Positions 46,165-56,707 are shown, counted from the first letter of the stretch. The stretch: 64,000 bases of DNA from Psychrobacter glacincola (GCA_001411745.2 LIQB01000001.1:1-64000); one strand, 5' to 3'. The notes: generated by a model from the letters alone, not told the origin. Numbers and translations: made by a program.

Positions 46165-47421
46165 TTACTGATTTTTTTCGTAAACTGGTAGCTCTTTGCA
46201 GATCGCTTCTACTTTACCGCGTACTTCTGTAGCGACGGCTTCATCACCGCGACTATCTAGTACATCACAAATCCAACCTGCCAAATCACCCGCTTGCGCT
46301 TCGTTGAAGCCGCGAGTAGTGATTGCTGGTGTACCGATACGAATACCAGAAGTCACGAACGGAGATTTTGGATCATTTGGTACAGCGTTTTTATTCACAG
46401 TAATATGCGCATCGCCAAGCCATTTGTCCGCTTCTTTACCCGTCATTTCTTGCTTAACGAGGCTGATCAGCATGAGATGGTTTTCAGTACCGCCAGAGAT
46501 GATTTCATAGCCGCGGTCTTGAACCACTTTTGCCATCGCTTTAGCATTTTTAACCACTTGCTGCTGATAAGTAGAAAAGTTATCTTCTAACGCTTCTTTA
46601 AAGCAAACCGCTTTTGCCGCGATGACATGCATCAACGGACCGCCTTGGTTACCTGGGAATACGGCAGAATTGAGCTTTTTAGCAAGTACTTCATCACGCG
46701 CCAAAATCATGCCTGAACGTGGGCCACGTAGGGTTTTGTGCGTAGTCGTTGTAACCACATCAGCGAACGGTACTGGGTTTGGATAAACACCACCAGCAAC
46801 TAGACCAGCAACGTGCGCCATATCTACTAGCAAATAAGCGCCAACTTCATCAGCGATTTCACGGAAACGCGCCCAATCGACTACCTGTGAATACGCTGAA
46901 AAACCAGCAATAATCATTTTAGGCTTATGCTCTTTTGCCAAACTTTCAACTTGGTCATAATCGATAAGACCAGTGCCTTCGACCAAGCCGTACTGTACGG
47001 CATTGTAGTTCAGACCTGAAAAGTTAATGTGTGCGCCGTGAGTCAAGTGACCACCTGCGTCTAAGCTCATGCCTAGTACGGTGTCATTTGCTTCAAGTAA
47101 CGCTAAAAATACGGCAGAGTTTGCTTGGCTACCAGAATGTGGCTGGACATTGACGTACTCAGCACCGAACAACTCTTTTGCACGATCAATCGCCAATTGC
47201 TCTACAACGTCTACATGCTCACAACCACCATAGTAACGCTTACCAGGATAGCCTTCAGCGTATTTGTTGGTTAGATCTGTGCCTTGCGCTTCCATCACTG
47301 CTTGCGAGCAGTAGTTTTCAGACGCAATCAATTCGATATGGTTTTCTTGACGAACGCTTTCTGCAGCCATCGCTTCAGCAAGTACTGGATCAAAATCTTT
47401 GATAGAAATATCTTTAAACAT
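46165..47421 (-). CDS. glyA: Serine hydroxymethyltransferase
   Basis: PLP enzyme that converts serine and tetrahydrofolate to glycine and methylene-tetrahydrofolate, the main one-carbon source. The 418 residues include [47 protein letters not shown] and the PLP-lysine motif [16 protein letters not shown]. The C-terminus has [22 protein letters not shown] six bases before ATG supports the start. Monocistronic. The upstream 457 bases show no clear riboswitch. Confidence 0.97.
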   Translation of the reverse strand: MFKDISIKDFDPVLAEAMAAESVRQENHIELIASENYCSQAVMEAQGTDLTNKYAEGYPGKRYYGGCEHVDVVEQLAIDRAKELFGAEYVNVQPHSGSQANSAVFLALLEANDTVLGMSLDAGGHLTHGAHINFSGLNYNAVQYGLVEGTGLIDYDQVESLAKEHKPKMIIAGFSAYSQVVDWARFREIADEVGAYLLVDMAHVAGLVAGGVYPNPVPFADVVTTTTHKTLRGPRSGMILARDEVLAKKLNSAVFPGNQGGPLMHVIAAKAVCFKEALEDNFSTYQQQVVKNAKAMAKVVQDRGYEIISGGTENHLMLISLVKQEMTGKEADKWLGDAHITVNKNAVPNDPKSPFVTSGIRIGTPAITTRGFNEAQAGDLAGWICDVLDSRGDEAVATEVRGKVEAICKELPVYEKNQ

Positions 47422-47879
47422 AGTGATGTCCTAGGTAGTGACTGTCATTGAAAAATGTCGTTGAAAAGAAGCTTATAGGCTGCCCACAATAAAACAATTA
47501 CTGTGTCAACGTCGCTCAAAGTACCAGCGGTACTTTTGCGCTCAGTTTTATGGTATGACCATTATTGTGAATTGAGTCTATTAGCAAAGATAAGTAGGAG
47601 TAAGCAGAGGCAATAGGCCTGTCATTAACTTGTCCAATTCGGCAATAAACTCGATACGCGTTGGCATCAAAATCATCGCTAAACATTAAGTGTAACATGA
47701 AAATTTGTGCGGTGAGCGCAAAAAAACCTCACTGTAAGCTGAGTGAATTAAATGGTGATATAACACAGATAAATAGCCAATAAAATAAATGGTTTACCGA
47801 TATCATATTGCTACTAACCTGTTGTTGGTCAGCAGATTAGTAGCAATATTTATCTATTGACTGGCTACTTAACGGATAT
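47422..47879. other. 458-base spacer between glyA and ubiC
   Basis: It contains the glyA promoter region and, near ubiC, a stem (47805-47849). A 60-codon frame at 47516-47698 has no ribosome site or protein-like features. Nothing else is recognised. Confidence 0.5.
47805..47849 (-). terminator. Stem-loop downstream of ubiC
   Basis: ATATTGCTACTAA and TTAGTAGCAATAT form a 13-bp perfect stem with a 19-base loop, 31 bases past the ubiC stop. No T-run follows, so it may be a 3'-end stabiliser. Confidence 0.5.
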
Positions 47880-48383
47880 TTAGCTGTCAGTAGCGACAAA
47901 TGCTGGCAAGAAAGTTTCGCTGATCAGCAGCTGGCGACCATACCAATCATAACGTGTTTGCCGTTGCCAACCCTCACTTGTCTGCTGGATAAAACGCTGA
48001 TTGGGCAAAGTCCGACTGCGTTTAAATAACACATAACCGATGGGTGTACCTTTAAGCTGCTGTAGACGGCGGGCGTGACCTTTGAGACTGGGTAACGGAA
48101 AGATACTTTGCGCAGCCACCCACGGGCGCGCGTCATTGCCATATAGTTGCGCTTCACGCACCCATGCTAGCATGGGACGATTCAGCATGGCACCTGTGAC
48201 ATTCAATTGTTTTTTTTGTGCCAATGACAGCAATCGGTAGCCCTCAAAGCTGCGCTCCACGCGTAAGGGCTGCCCTGCTTTCACTTCCAACACCGCCGTG
48301 AGAGAGCCTGCGACATTGAGCCACGAGAGTAGCTCACTAGGAGGAGACAAATGGGTAGGACAAATAAAAGGAGTACTGGACAT
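47880..48383 (-). CDS. ubiC: Chorismate lyase
   Basis: Releases 4-hydroxybenzoate and pyruvate from chorismate, the first committed step of ubiquinone synthesis. The 167-residue protein has the family WVREAQLYGNDARPWVAAQSIFP segment (Arg76 region of E. coli UbiC) and VERSFEGYRLL near residues 40-50. A C-terminal ISETFLPAF carries the catalytic glutamate. It lies 65 bases after the acyltransferase-like gene on the same strand, so co-transcription is plausible. ubiA is not adjacent in this window. Confidence 0.85.
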   Translation of the reverse strand: MSSTPFICPTHLSPPSELLSWLNVAGSLTAVLEVKAGQPLRVERSFEGYRLLSLAQKKQLNVTGAMLNRPMLAWVREAQLYGNDARPWVAAQSIFPLPSLKGHARRLQQLKGTPIGYVLFKRSRTLPNQRFIQQTSEGWQRQTRYDWYGRQLLISETFLPAFVATDS

Positions 48384-48448
48384 AGTTAACGGCTAATAGT
48401 GACATAATAATAAAAAAGAAAGCGAGCGTTAGGCGTATTAAGCAAAGC

Positions 48449-49819
48449 CTATTGATTGGTATCAAAGGCTGGCATATTATCCGCATTAAAGGGCAATGCC
48501 TCAAACGCTTGCTGACGATACTGCGCCATATGCTCACGGTCTTGGGCGCAAAAATTGGCGATAGCTGGCACAAAACGTGGGTCATAAATACGGTGGATAG
48601 AGTGTGTCGTCGTTGGAATAAAACCACGAACCAATTTATGCTCGCCTTGCGTACCGGGGTCAAAGTACGTCAAACCTTGCTCGATAGCAAACTCTAAACC
48701 TTGATAATAACATAGCTCAAAGTGCAAGCTGTCGTACTCACCAAGCGCGCCCCAATAACGACCATATAAAGTGGCATTGGTACTATTGGGTTTATCATAT
48801 AAAAACAGACTACTGGCTATAATTTCACCAGAACTGTCTAGCGCTTGGGCAAGCATCAGATGCTCAGGCATGGTCGCTGCCAATGCCTTAAAAAATTCGA
48901 TGGTTAAATAAGGCTGTTGCCCACGTATCGCATAGGTCATTACATAACAATGATAAAACGCTTTCCAGTCTTCCTCGGTAATATCATCGCCGCATTTACG
49001 TTGGCAGATGATGCCTTGCTCGGCGACCTTACGACGCTCAGCGCGGATGGTTTTGCGTTTTTTGGCTTTTAGCGTCGCTAAGAATGCTTCAAAATCAGCA
49101 AATGGTTGGCAGTCTTGTAGCAAGTCTTTATTTTGCCATAAGAATTGACAGCCTTGACGTTCCAGTATGGGCATGTCAATTGCGGTTGATTCTAAACCAT
49201 TATCTTGAGCGGCTAGCAAATGCGCTATATCAATATCAGTAGGCATAGATGCCGTCGCAATTGTAGCCAATTCAGGCGTGATAAATAATCCATGCCAGCT
49301 TGAGGCACCTACTTGCTGAGCAATATCATCGACGCCTGCGATAGCTGTCTTTATAATATCGGTGGTTAACGTCTCACCTTTTGCCAACCAAAGCCGCTGA
49401 CCCGTAATCGGTGTATAGGGCACGCTAGTAACCAGCCTTGGATAATAATCCACCCCATAACGCGCATAGGCTTCTGCCCATGAATGATCAAACACAAACT
49501 CGCCACGATGATGACCTTTGAGGAATACAGGCAACACCGCCACAGGATGCGCGACTGTTTGCGCAGCTTCGTTAATCGCAGAATGGTTTTCACTATGATT
49601 TTCACTATGGTCAGCGTGGTCTATCGAGCTGTCGCTTTGACTATCTGCGACACGATGTACCAACACAAATATCGGCAACCAGCCTGCCTGCTCACCAATC
49701 GCGCCAGTGTCAGCTAACGCTTGCCAAAAAGCAAACGACATAAAAGGGGTATCGGGGGTTTGCCAGTCTGTTTGACTCTGCCAGCTGGTGTCATTGAGTA
49801 ATGCATATTGTAAACTCAT
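48449..49819 (-). CDS. FemAB/GNAT-like acyltransferase (DUF482, peptidogalycan-type)
   Basis: A 456-residue soluble protein of the GNAT/FemAB-like DUF482 group. MSFAFWQALADTGAIGEQAGWLP lies near the N-terminus. KKRKTIRAERRKVAEQGI and TYFDPGTQGEHKLVRGF are the usual conserved blocks of the family, and LFLYDKPNSTNATLYGRYWG is the CoA-like strand region. The biochemical substrate is unknown. A Ser/Asn/His repeat (SENHSENHS, near residues 75-85) is an insertion in a loop. I use the ATG at 49819, not the GTG nine bases earlier. Probably in an operon with ubiC. Confidence 0.85.
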   Translation of the reverse strand: MSLQYALLNDTSWQSQTDWQTPDTPFMSFAFWQALADTGAIGEQAGWLPIFVLVHRVADSQSDSSIDHADHSENHSENHSAINEAAQTVAHPVAVLPVFLKGHHRGEFVFDHSWAEAYARYGVDYYPRLVTSVPYTPITGQRLWLAKGETLTTDIIKTAIAGVDDIAQQVGASSWHGLFITPELATIATASMPTDIDIAHLLAAQDNGLESTAIDMPILERQGCQFLWQNKDLLQDCQPFADFEAFLATLKAKKRKTIRAERRKVAEQGIICQRKCGDDITEEDWKAFYHCYVMTYAIRGQQPYLTIEFFKALAATMPEHLMLAQALDSSGEIIASSLFLYDKPNSTNATLYGRYWGALGEYDSLHFELCYYQGLEFAIEQGLTYFDPGTQGEHKLVRGFIPTTTHSIHRIYDPRFVPAIANFCAQDREHMAQYRQQAFEALPFNADNMPAFDTNQ

Positions 49820-50553
49820 AATACTCACTATTTATTTTTATATGGGCGTAGTTTTTTATACCTTGTTTCGTATATGACTGGCCTAGCAAAATTCTACTCA
49901 AACTCTGTCACAATTATGCTCTCATAATTTTCAGATATTACGAATAAAATAGATAACAATGCGCTCTCGATAATAAAAGCTATCCCAGTAAAGTCATCTC
50001 TAAAAACATAGATGATTTGGTTTGTCAGCTCATTGCTGCAATGAGAGTAAGAATCACTTAGTCACGACTCATATCTATGATATGACTGGCAGTTTTTTGA
50101 ATAATGATTGTATTATTCATCGTTTTATGACGAATATTAGCAGGCAGTGTTTGTATAGAAAGGATGAAATTTTTATCGATGACTGGTAGAATAAGGCTCT
50201 TAACAGCTTAATGTAATTAAGACATATTAGAAACAACCGAAAACACTACACTTAGTTCATTATGCGATATTGACATCGTATCAGATTTATAATCAGTTAA
50301 CTATGATGTAGCGTCCGCACTCTATTTTTAAGTCATTCATATGAGCAGGTCGTTCAGACAAGACAGTCAAACTGCCGCTTAACGAAGAGAAATTCTAAGC
50401 AGACTCGATGGTCTCCAAGAAACTGGCTACAAAAAACTCGCGACACATTATTTAGTATCGTTGCATGATCCATTATTACATCAGAGCTGCATGGAATTAT
50501 TAACTTATATTTGAGCCTTATTATTAATTACAACTAAAAGGAATGCCCAACTA
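49820..50553. other. 734-base divergent region upstream of the monomeric icd
   Basis: It contains several short dyads, for example CTCATTG-ctg-CAATGAG (50029-50045), CATATC-tat-GATATG (50060-50074) and GAATAAT-gattgt-ATTATTC (50099-50118). No gene, terminator or known riboswitch is recognised. Its size suggests complex regulation of the icd gene or an unrecognised small RNA. Confidence 0.45.
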
Positions 50554-52773
50554 ATGTCTAAAATTATTTATACAAAAACTGACGAAGCACCAGCGCTAGC
50601 AACCTTATCATTTTTGCCAATTGTAAAAGCTTTTACTCAAACAGCAGGCATCGAAGTTGAAACCAGCGATATCTCTGTTGCTGCCCGAGTGTTGGCTGAG
50701 TTCCCAGAGTACTTAACGGAAGAGCAGCGCGTTCCTGATAATCTGGCTGAGCTGGGTCGTCTGACTCAAGATCCAGACACCAATATCATTAAACTGCCTA
50801 ATATCAGTGCTTCTGTTCAACAGCTAAAAGCTTGTATCAAAGAATTACAAAGCAAAGGCTACGCTATTCCTGACTTTCCAGATGATCCTAAGACAGAAGA
50901 AGAAGAAGAGATCCGTAAGCGTTACGGCAAAAGCTTGGGCAGCTCTGTCAACCCAGTCTTGCGTGAAGGCAACTCAGATCGCCGTGCACCAAAAGCGGTT
51001 AAAAACTATGCACGCAAGCATCCACACTCTATGGGTGAATGGAAGCAATGGTCACAGACCCACGTATCGCACATGCACAGTGGCGATTTTTATGCTGGTG
51101 AGCAATCTATCACTTTGGATAAAGCACGTACTGTACGTATGGAACGTGTCGCTGAAGATGGCACTATTCATGTCTTCAAAACAGGCATTGCCTTGCTGGA
51201 CAAAGAAGTCATCGACTTGATGTTTATGAGCAAAAAATCATTACTTGAATTTTATGAGCGTGAAATGGAAGATTGCCGCGAAGCTGGTATCTTGTTTTCA
51301 CTGCACGTAAAAGCCACGATGATGAAAGTATCGCATCCTATCGTGTTTGGTCATGCGGTCAAAACTTATTATAAAGATGCCTTTAATAAGCATGGCGCTT
51401 TCTTTGACGAGCTAGGTATCAACGTCAATAACGGTATGGCAAGTTTGTACGAAAAAATCGCTGAGCTACCAGCCAGTAAACGTGAAGAAATCGAACGCGA
51501 TTTACATGCTTGCCAAGTGCATCGTCCACGCCTAGCGATGGTTGATTCATCAAAAGGCATCACCAACTTCCATTCACCAAGTGATGTGATTGTTGATGCG
51601 TCTATGCCAGCGATGATTCGCTCAGGCGGTAAAATGTGGGGCGCTGATGGCAAAATGTATGACTGTAAAGCCGTCATGCCTGAGTCTACCTTTGCTCGTA
51701 TCTATCAAGAAATGATTAACTTCTGTAAATGGCATGGCAATTTTGATCCAACCACCATGGGTACTGTTCCTAACGTTGGTTTGATGGCGCAAAAAGCCGA
51801 AGAGTATGGCTCGCATGACAAGACTTTTGAGGCGAGTGGTTCAGGATTGGCTCGTATTGTCGATGAAGATACTGATGAGGTATTGCTTGAGCAGCAGGTT
51901 GAAAACGGTGACATTTGGCGCATGTGTCAGGTTAAAGATGAGCCTATCCAAGATTGGGTAAAACTTGCCGTACGCCGTGCCCGTGAATCAGATACGCCTG
52001 TTATCTTTTGGCTAGACCCTTACCGTCCGCACGAAAACGAGCTGATCAAAAAAGTTCAAACTTACTTAAAAGATCATGATACTACAGGCCTGCATATTGA
52101 AATCATGTCACAGGTTCGTGCGATGCGTTATACGCTAGAGCGCGTTGCCCGTGGTCTGGATACCATCTCTGCGACTGGTAATATTTTACGTGATTACTTG
52201 ACTGACTTGTTCCCAATTTTAGAATTAGGAACCAGTGCGAAAATGCTGTCAGTCGTACCACTCATGAAAGGCGGCGGTTTGTTTGAAACGGGCGCTGGTG
52301 GTTCTGCACCTAAACACGTTCAACAGCTACTAGAAGAGAACCATTTACGTTGGGATTCATTGGGTGAATTCTTAGCCTTGACCGTCTCTCTGGAGCATTT
52401 GGCCAGTCACGATAACAATGCTAAAGCGCAAATCTTGGCGGATACATTGGACACGGCGACAGAAAAACTGTTGTTAAATAACAAAGGTCCATCACGTAAA
52501 ACAGGTGAAATCGATAACCGTGGTAGTCATTTCTATCTGGCGATGTACTGGGCACAGGAGCTTGCGGCACAAGATAAAGATGCTGATCTTAAAGCAAAAT
52601 TTGCACCGCTGGCAGAAAAGCTTGAGAGCAACGAAGCTGCTATCGTCAAGGAGCTGAATGAAGCTCAAGGCAAGCCTGTAGACTTAAAAGGTTACTACTT
52701 GGCAGACGAAGCATTGGCTGAACAAGCGATGCGTCCAAGCACGCTATTCAATGCAGCAATCGCCTCATTGTAA
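50554..52773 (+). CDS. icd2: NADP-dependent isocitrate dehydrogenase, monomeric type
   Basis: Oxidises isocitrate to 2-oxoglutarate as an ~80-kDa monomer. The 739 residues begin [25 protein letters not shown], typical of [69 protein letters not shown] and [14 protein letters not shown] are further family blocks. It is unrelated in sequence to the dimeric enzyme encoded convergently at 53099. In Colwellia and Psychrobacter the monomeric isozyme is cold-adapted and cold-inducible; whether that holds here is inference. AAAAGGAATGCCCAACTA precedes the ATG. Confidence 0.97.
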   Translation: MSKIIYTKTDEAPALATLSFLPIVKAFTQTAGIEVETSDISVAARVLAEFPEYLTEEQRVPDNLAELGRLTQDPDTNIIKLPNISASVQQLKACIKELQSKGYAIPDFPDDPKTEEEEEIRKRYGKSLGSSVNPVLREGNSDRRAPKAVKNYARKHPHSMGEWKQWSQTHVSHMHSGDFYAGEQSITLDKARTVRMERVAEDGTIHVFKTGIALLDKEVIDLMFMSKKSLLEFYEREMEDCREAGILFSLHVKATMMKVSHPIVFGHAVKTYYKDAFNKHGAFFDELGINVNNGMASLYEKIAELPASKREEIERDLHACQVHRPRLAMVDSSKGITNFHSPSDVIVDASMPAMIRSGGKMWGADGKMYDCKAVMPESTFARIYQEMINFCKWHGNFDPTTMGTVPNVGLMAQKAEEYGSHDKTFEASGSGLARIVDEDTDEVLLEQQVENGDIWRMCQVKDEPIQDWVKLAVRRARESDTPVIFWLDPYRPHENELIKKVQTYLKDHDTTGLHIEIMSQVRAMRYTLERVARGLDTISATGNILRDYLTDLFPILELGTSAKMLSVVPLMKGGGLFETGAGGSAPKHVQQLLEENHLRWDSLGEFLALTVSLEHLASHDNNAKAQILADTLDTATEKLLLNNKGPSRKTGEIDNRGSHFYLAMYWAQELAAQDKDADLKAKFAPLAEKLESNEAAIVKELNEAQGKPVDLKGYYLADEALAEQAMRPSTLFNAAIASL

Positions 52774-52855
52774 TTGAGTTATGTGCTCATACAGCAGACA
52801 GTTGGGCTTAATTTTCTTTACTTATAAAGACTTTTGAACCCAGTTAAGTAAAATA

Positions 52856-52894
52856 AAAACACTGCTTAGGTCTCAGACTTAAGCGGTGTTTTTT
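52856..52894 (+). terminator. Terminator of the monomeric icd
   Basis: AAAACACTGCTTA and TAAGCGGTGTTTT pair (one mismatch) around a loop, followed by TTTT. Confidence 0.75.
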
Positions 52895-52970
52895 ATGCTT
52901 GAATATAAGACAGTACGTTTAAAACGTTACTTTTAAAATATCACTTATAAACAGCAAAAAGCTGCCAATA

Positions 52971-53004
52971 AAAAAGCCACCTACATAGCTGTAGATAGCT
53001 TTTT
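52971..53004 (-). terminator. Terminator of the dimeric icd
   Basis: AAAAAGC-cac-CTACA pairs with TGTAG-at-AGCTTTTT; bulged stem, about 95 bases past the icd stop. Confidence 0.5.
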
Positions 53005-53098
53005 GACATTGATATGTTCAGCGATACTTTTGTGAGTATTGATACTTTTATCAATACTATAAAATTCTGATAACTGCTGACTCAGTGCTATATAATTT

Positions 53099-54358
53099 TT
53101 AAACATCCATGTGCTTGATAACCGCTTTACCAAACTCAGAAGTACTGAGTAAGATAGCATCTGGCATGAGGCGCTCAAAGTCATAAGTTACTGTTTTGTT
53201 AGCGATAGCACCTTGGATACCACTGATAATGAGATCAGCGGCTTCTGTCCAGCCCATGTCTCGTAACATCATCTCAGCTGATAAAATCAATGAGCCAGGA
53301 TTTACTTTATTCTGACCCGCGTATTTAGGTGCTGTGCCATGAGTTGCCTCATAAACCGCAATTGCACCGCCTTTGTTAGCGCCCGGTGCGATACCAATAC
53401 CGCCCACCTCGGCTGCTAGGGCATCTGAGATATAATCACCGTTTAGGTTAAGCGTTGCGACGACGGAATAATCGGCAGGACGCATCAAGATTTGCTGCAA
53501 AAAGGCATCAGCAATAACATCCTTGATAATAATATCATTGCCTGTTTTTGGATTTTTCATTGTCATCCAAGGACCACCATCTAATAATTCTGCATCGAAG
53601 CGTTCTGCGGCCAGCTCATAGCCCCATTCCTTAAATGCGCCTTCGGTATACTTCATAATATTGCCTTTGTGCACTAAAGTCACACTGGGCAAATCATTAT
53701 CGATAGCATGTTGAATGGCTTTACGCACCAGACGCTGCGAGCCTTCTTTGGATACTGGCTTGATGCCGATACCGCAATCATCATCGAAGCGGATCTTCGT
53801 AACACCCATCTCTTCTTTTAAGAATTTGATGATTTTCTTAGCATCCTCACTGCCCGCTTTCCATTCGATACCCGCATAGATATCTTCTGAATTTTCACGG
53901 AAAATGACCATATCTGTCAGCTCAGGATGCTGAACAGGACTTGGTACACCTTCAAACCAACGAACTGGGCGCTGACACACATAGAGGTCAAGCTCTTGAC
54001 GTACCGCTACGTTCAATGAGCGAAAGCCACCGCCAACTGGCGTGGTCAATGGGCCTTTGATACTGATAACATAGTCTTTTAAAATCTCTAGCGTCTCGCT
54101 TGGCAGATAGTCACCATCATATATTTTAGCGGCTTTTTCGCCGAGATAAGCCTCCATCCAAATGATGGACTGTTTGCCATGATAAGCTTTTTCCACTGCC
54201 GCATTGACCACTTTTATCATGACAGGCGTGATATCGATCCCGATACCATCCCCTTCAACGAACGGGATAATAGGATGATTGGGTACATTTAGCGACAGAT
54301 CAGCATTTACGGTAATTTTTTCGCCGTCTCTTGGGACGATAACCTTCTCATAAGACAT
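53099..54358 (-). CDS. icd: NADP-dependent isocitrate dehydrogenase, dimeric type
   Basis: The classical TCA-cycle isozyme. The 419-residue protein carries the substrate serine in [16 protein letters not shown], equivalent to E. coli Ser113, which AceK phosphorylates there. [35 protein letters not shown] and the NADP segment [21 protein letters not shown] are also present. The start at 54358 (MSYEKV) has AAGGAG seven bases upstream, and an upstream in-frame ATG lacks one. It is convergent with the monomeric isozyme. Confidence 0.97.
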   Translation of the reverse strand: MSYEKVIVPRDGEKITVNADLSLNVPNHPIIPFVEGDGIGIDITPVMIKVVNAAVEKAYHGKQSIIWMEAYLGEKAAKIYDGDYLPSETLEILKDYVISIKGPLTTPVGGGFRSLNVAVRQELDLYVCQRPVRWFEGVPSPVQHPELTDMVIFRENSEDIYAGIEWKAGSEDAKKIIKFLKEEMGVTKIRFDDDCGIGIKPVSKEGSQRLVRKAIQHAIDNDLPSVTLVHKGNIMKYTEGAFKEWGYELAAERFDAELLDGGPWMTMKNPKTGNDIIIKDVIADAFLQQILMRPADYSVVATLNLNGDYISDALAAEVGGIGIAPGANKGGAIAVYEATHGTAPKYAGQNKVNPGSLILSAEMMLRDMGWTEAADLIISGIQGAIANKTVTYDFERLMPDAILLSTSEFGKAVIKHMDV

Positions 54359-54558
54359 GGATAAAACTCCTTGGTTGTATGTTAGATATCGCAAGCATCC
54401 TTAGCACTCTGTTATGCTAGCCACTCTATTATGATTATTTATACCGCTTTAAAGGCGGGTTAGCCAAACTAAAAACTCTGAGCAATAGGTAAGTTGCGAT
54501 ATACTGATAAATGGTTTAAAAAATGAATAAGTGAAATAGCGATGCACTGAATAATCAT

Positions 54559-54590
54559 TTATTGACTTAACGATTTATTGACTTAACGAT
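54559..54590. repeat. Tandem 16-bp repeat, two copies
   Basis: TTATTGACTTAACGAT occurs twice head to tail without mismatch, about 200 bases upstream of the icd start. It could be a double binding site or slippage. Confidence 0.75.
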
Positions 54591-54721
54591 ACTGTAAAAA
54601 TCCCTTTAGTAAAATAGCATCCACACAGACTGTTATAATAACGCGCAAAATAACAAAGATACTTTATATAAAATCAACAAATTTGCAGCTTATAGCGTTG
54701 ATTTAAAAAAATAACGTTTTA

Positions 54722-54770
54722 TTAGGGCATGTCCTCGTTTTAAAAATGGTGAATTGAGGACACGCTCTAA
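54722..54770. mobile_element. Palindromic mini-element, left of rluE
   Basis: A 49-bp near-palindrome from TTAGGGCATGTCCTC to GAGGACACGCTCTAA, with no coding capacity. The arms match the sequence at 75-94 and the eroded copy at 55507-55557. The TTA...TAA borders could be a target duplication. I infer a MITE-like or fused IS-end element. Confidence 0.55.
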
Positions 54771-54819
54771 CCTCAAAATACGCACAAAATAATGATTCAA
54801 ATTTAGGAAATCCCAAACC

Positions 54820-55446
54820 ATGTCAACCTCTAGTCTGATTTTATTCAATAAACCTTATGGGGTGCAAAGTCAGTTTCGTGATGACAGCAACAATGATCAC
54901 ACCACCCTATCACAGTATTTTACCGATAAGTCTTTACGGATTGCTGGTAGGCTTGATGCCACCTCAGAGGGTTTGCTGATTTTAACGAGTGATGGTCGAG
55001 TCAATAAAGCCATTACCCAGCCACCTTCTGCTGCTAATTTTGCAAAAAACCGTCATAAGCAGGGCAAAACTTACTTGGTGCAAGTTGAAGGCACAGCAAC
55101 GCCAGCACAGTTGAATGAGCTTGCCTCTGGCGTACATTTAAAAGATGGCAAGACACTACCGGCGACGGCTCTCATGGTAGAAGAGGCAAACTTACCCATT
55201 GATTTATGGCAACGTGAGCCGCCTATTCGTGAGCGTAAGAATGTACCGACTTCATGGCTCATGCTGACGATTTATGAAGGTAAGAATCGCCAAGTCAGAC
55301 GCATGACAGCGCAGGTTGGACTGCCTTGTTTGCGTTTGATACGCTGGTCAGTGGCAGGGTTTGAATTGGGTGATTTAGCCGTTGGTGAGTTTGTGCGCAT
55401 TCATCTCACTAGCGAGCGCTGTCAGCAATTAGGCATTCTTGATTAA
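54820..55446 (+). CDS. rluE: 23S rRNA pseudouridine synthase RluE-type
   Basis: Isomerises a uridine of 23S rRNA (U2457 in E. coli RluE). In its 208 residues the catalytic motif is GRLDATSEGLLILTSDG (Asp near residue 46). The small-subunit-type opening LILFNKPYGVQSQF and the KNRQVRRMTAQVGLPCLRLIRW block are the RsuA/RluE family signatures. There is no N-terminal S4 domain, which fits RluE. It is flanked on both sides by palindromic mini-elements. Confidence 0.9.
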   Translation: MSTSSLILFNKPYGVQSQFRDDSNNDHTTLSQYFTDKSLRIAGRLDATSEGLLILTSDGRVNKAITQPPSAANFAKNRHKQGKTYLVQVEGTATPAQLNELASGVHLKDGKTLPATALMVEEANLPIDLWQREPPIRERKNVPTSWLMLTIYEGKNRQVRRMTAQVGLPCLRLIRWSVAGFELGDLAVGEFVRIHLTSERCQQLGILD

Positions 55447-55506
55447 TTATTACTATCAATCTACTGGTATCTCATTGCTGATTACTCGTGACTGGCATCT
55501 GCTTAT

Positions 55507-55557
55507 TTGGGCGTGTCCTCATTTCTATCAGCTTTTTTAAATAAGAATACGTCTTAG
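55507..55557. mobile_element. Eroded palindromic mini-element, right of rluE
   Basis: TTGGGCGTGTCCTCATTT on the left matches the arm at 54722. On the right AAATAAGAATACGTCTTAG is its partly mutated complement (13 of 19 positions by hand alignment). It is similar in length to the copy on the other side of rluE. Confidence 0.45.
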
Positions 55558-55711
55558 TCATTGGCTTTGATAGCAATTAAAACCAATTACGACTTGCTAA
55601 ACATCGCGTCTCGAACGAGCAAGGTTTATCTGCTAAGCTTCAGAACACTATTGTTTAGGTATCATAAGTCTCATACACTTATCATTTGATTTTTTATTAT
55701 AGGGATATGTT

Positions 55712-56527
55712 ATGTTTGTTTCTCGTCGTTGGATCTTGTTGGCCACTAGCGTTTCTACAGCGCTTATACTGAGCGCCTGTCAGCCGAAAAAAGACAGCGA
55801 TGACACAGATCCTAATGCAACGACCCCACCTGTGACTGATATCGTTGATGCTCCAAATGACGTCGACGCTTATAACGACCTAGTAGGTGGCGAAAACATC
55901 GCGGATGAGAGCCAAATGACCGACATACTCAGAGACTATACAAGGTCGATGACTAGAATGCATGATGAGATGATGATCGGTATGGGTTATAACGATCCTG
56001 ATACAGCCTTTGCTAAAGCGATGCTTGGACACCACCGCGGTGCCGTAGAAATGGCAAAAACTCAGCTGAAATATGGTACTGACGAAGAGATGCGTCAATT
56101 GGCACAAGAGATTATCGCCGCTCAGCAAGTTGAAATCGATATTTTGAATAAATGGCTTGCTAGCCACCCTGATACAGCCAAACCTAAACCCAATACTGAA
56201 GCGATGCAGCAAGCGTATGCCAGAAGCATGGATGTCTTAAATGGCGAGATGGTATTGGGTATCGCCGATCCTGTGCCTGACATGGCATTTGCACGTGGTA
56301 TGCTACCGCATCACATTGGCGCGGTAGAGATGGCAAACATTCAGCTGAAATATGGCACTGACGAAGAGATGCGTCAATTGGCACAAGATATCATCGATGG
56401 TCAGCAGACTGAGATTGAGCATATGCAACAATGGATTGCAGATGCTAATACCGATAACAAGGTTGAAGAGACACAGGGCACAAGTGAAGCGGATAATCAT
56501 CAGCAATCTGAGCAAGCTGCTTCTTAG
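55712..56527 (+). CDS. Lipoprotein with two DUF305 domains
   Basis: A 271-residue precursor with lipobox LSAC (Cys23). Two DUF305 units follow, about residues 70-155 and 165-250. Each has the family pattern FAxxMLxHHxGAVEMA-Q-LKYGTDEEMRQLAQ-II-Q--EI--L/M--W. The C-terminal tail is acidic and Gln-rich. DUF305 proteins are periplasmic, His-rich and linked to copper in some bacteria (CopM-type). A metal role is inference, since no copper gene is adjacent. A 47-bp DNA stretch is repeated almost perfectly in the two units. The gene has its own terminator. Confidence 0.87.
   Translation: MFVSRRWILLATSVSTALILSACQPKKDSDDTDPNATTPPVTDIVDAPNDVDAYNDLVGGENIADESQMTDILRDYTRSMTRMHDEMMIGMGYNDPDTAFAKAMLGHHRGAVEMAKTQLKYGTDEEMRQLAQEIIAAQQVEIDILNKWLASHPDTAKPKPNTEAMQQAYARSMDVLNGEMVLGIADPVPDMAFARGMLPHHIGAVEMANIQLKYGTDEEMRQLAQDIIDGQQTEIEHMQQWIADANTDNKVEETQGTSEADNHQQSEQAAS
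56063..56109 (+). repeat. Internal 47-bp repeat in the DUF305 gene, first copy
   Basis: This stretch is identical to 56342-56388 except for one base, in both codon frame and sequence (CAGCTGAAATATGG...). It shows recent duplication or gene conversion between the two domains. Confidence 0.85.
56342..56388 (+). repeat. Internal 47-bp repeat in the DUF305 gene, second copy
   Basis: Second copy of 56063-56109, one mismatch (T to C in the TATGGT/TATGGC codon). Confidence 0.85.
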
Positions 56528-56599
56528 GTGCTGAATTACTAAACGCTGACTTACCTATTAATTTTTATTACGTTTGAAAAAGACTGCCAGTCATTACAC

Positions 56600-56637
56600 A
56601 AAGCCCCTGCCAAATAATATTATTTAGCAGGGGCTTT
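56600..56637. terminator. Bidirectional terminator DUF305 gene / M61 peptidase
   Basis: AAAGCCCCTGC and GCAGGGGCTTT enclose a further AAATAATATTATTT dyad, giving one long stem between convergent genes. Confidence 0.88.
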
Positions 56638-56707
56638 TACTTTTAACCAATTATTGGACAGAATAGTGAGAAAAAGTACATTCACATTAATACATTTAGC
56701 AATGTAT

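Larger units (their letters stand above)
52774..53098. other. 325-base spacer between convergent icd genes
   Basis: It holds two terminators, one for each gene (52856-52894 and 52971-53004). Nothing else is recognised. Confidence 0.7.
54359..54819. other. 461-base divergent region icd/rluE
   Basis: It holds the icd promoter, the tandem repeat (54559-54590) and the palindromic mini-element (54722-54770). No gene is recognised. Confidence 0.6.

Noticed and set aside
47516..47698. A 60-codon minus-strand frame between glyA and ubiC
   Set aside because: No ribosome site or conserved motif; it lies in the glyA upstream region.
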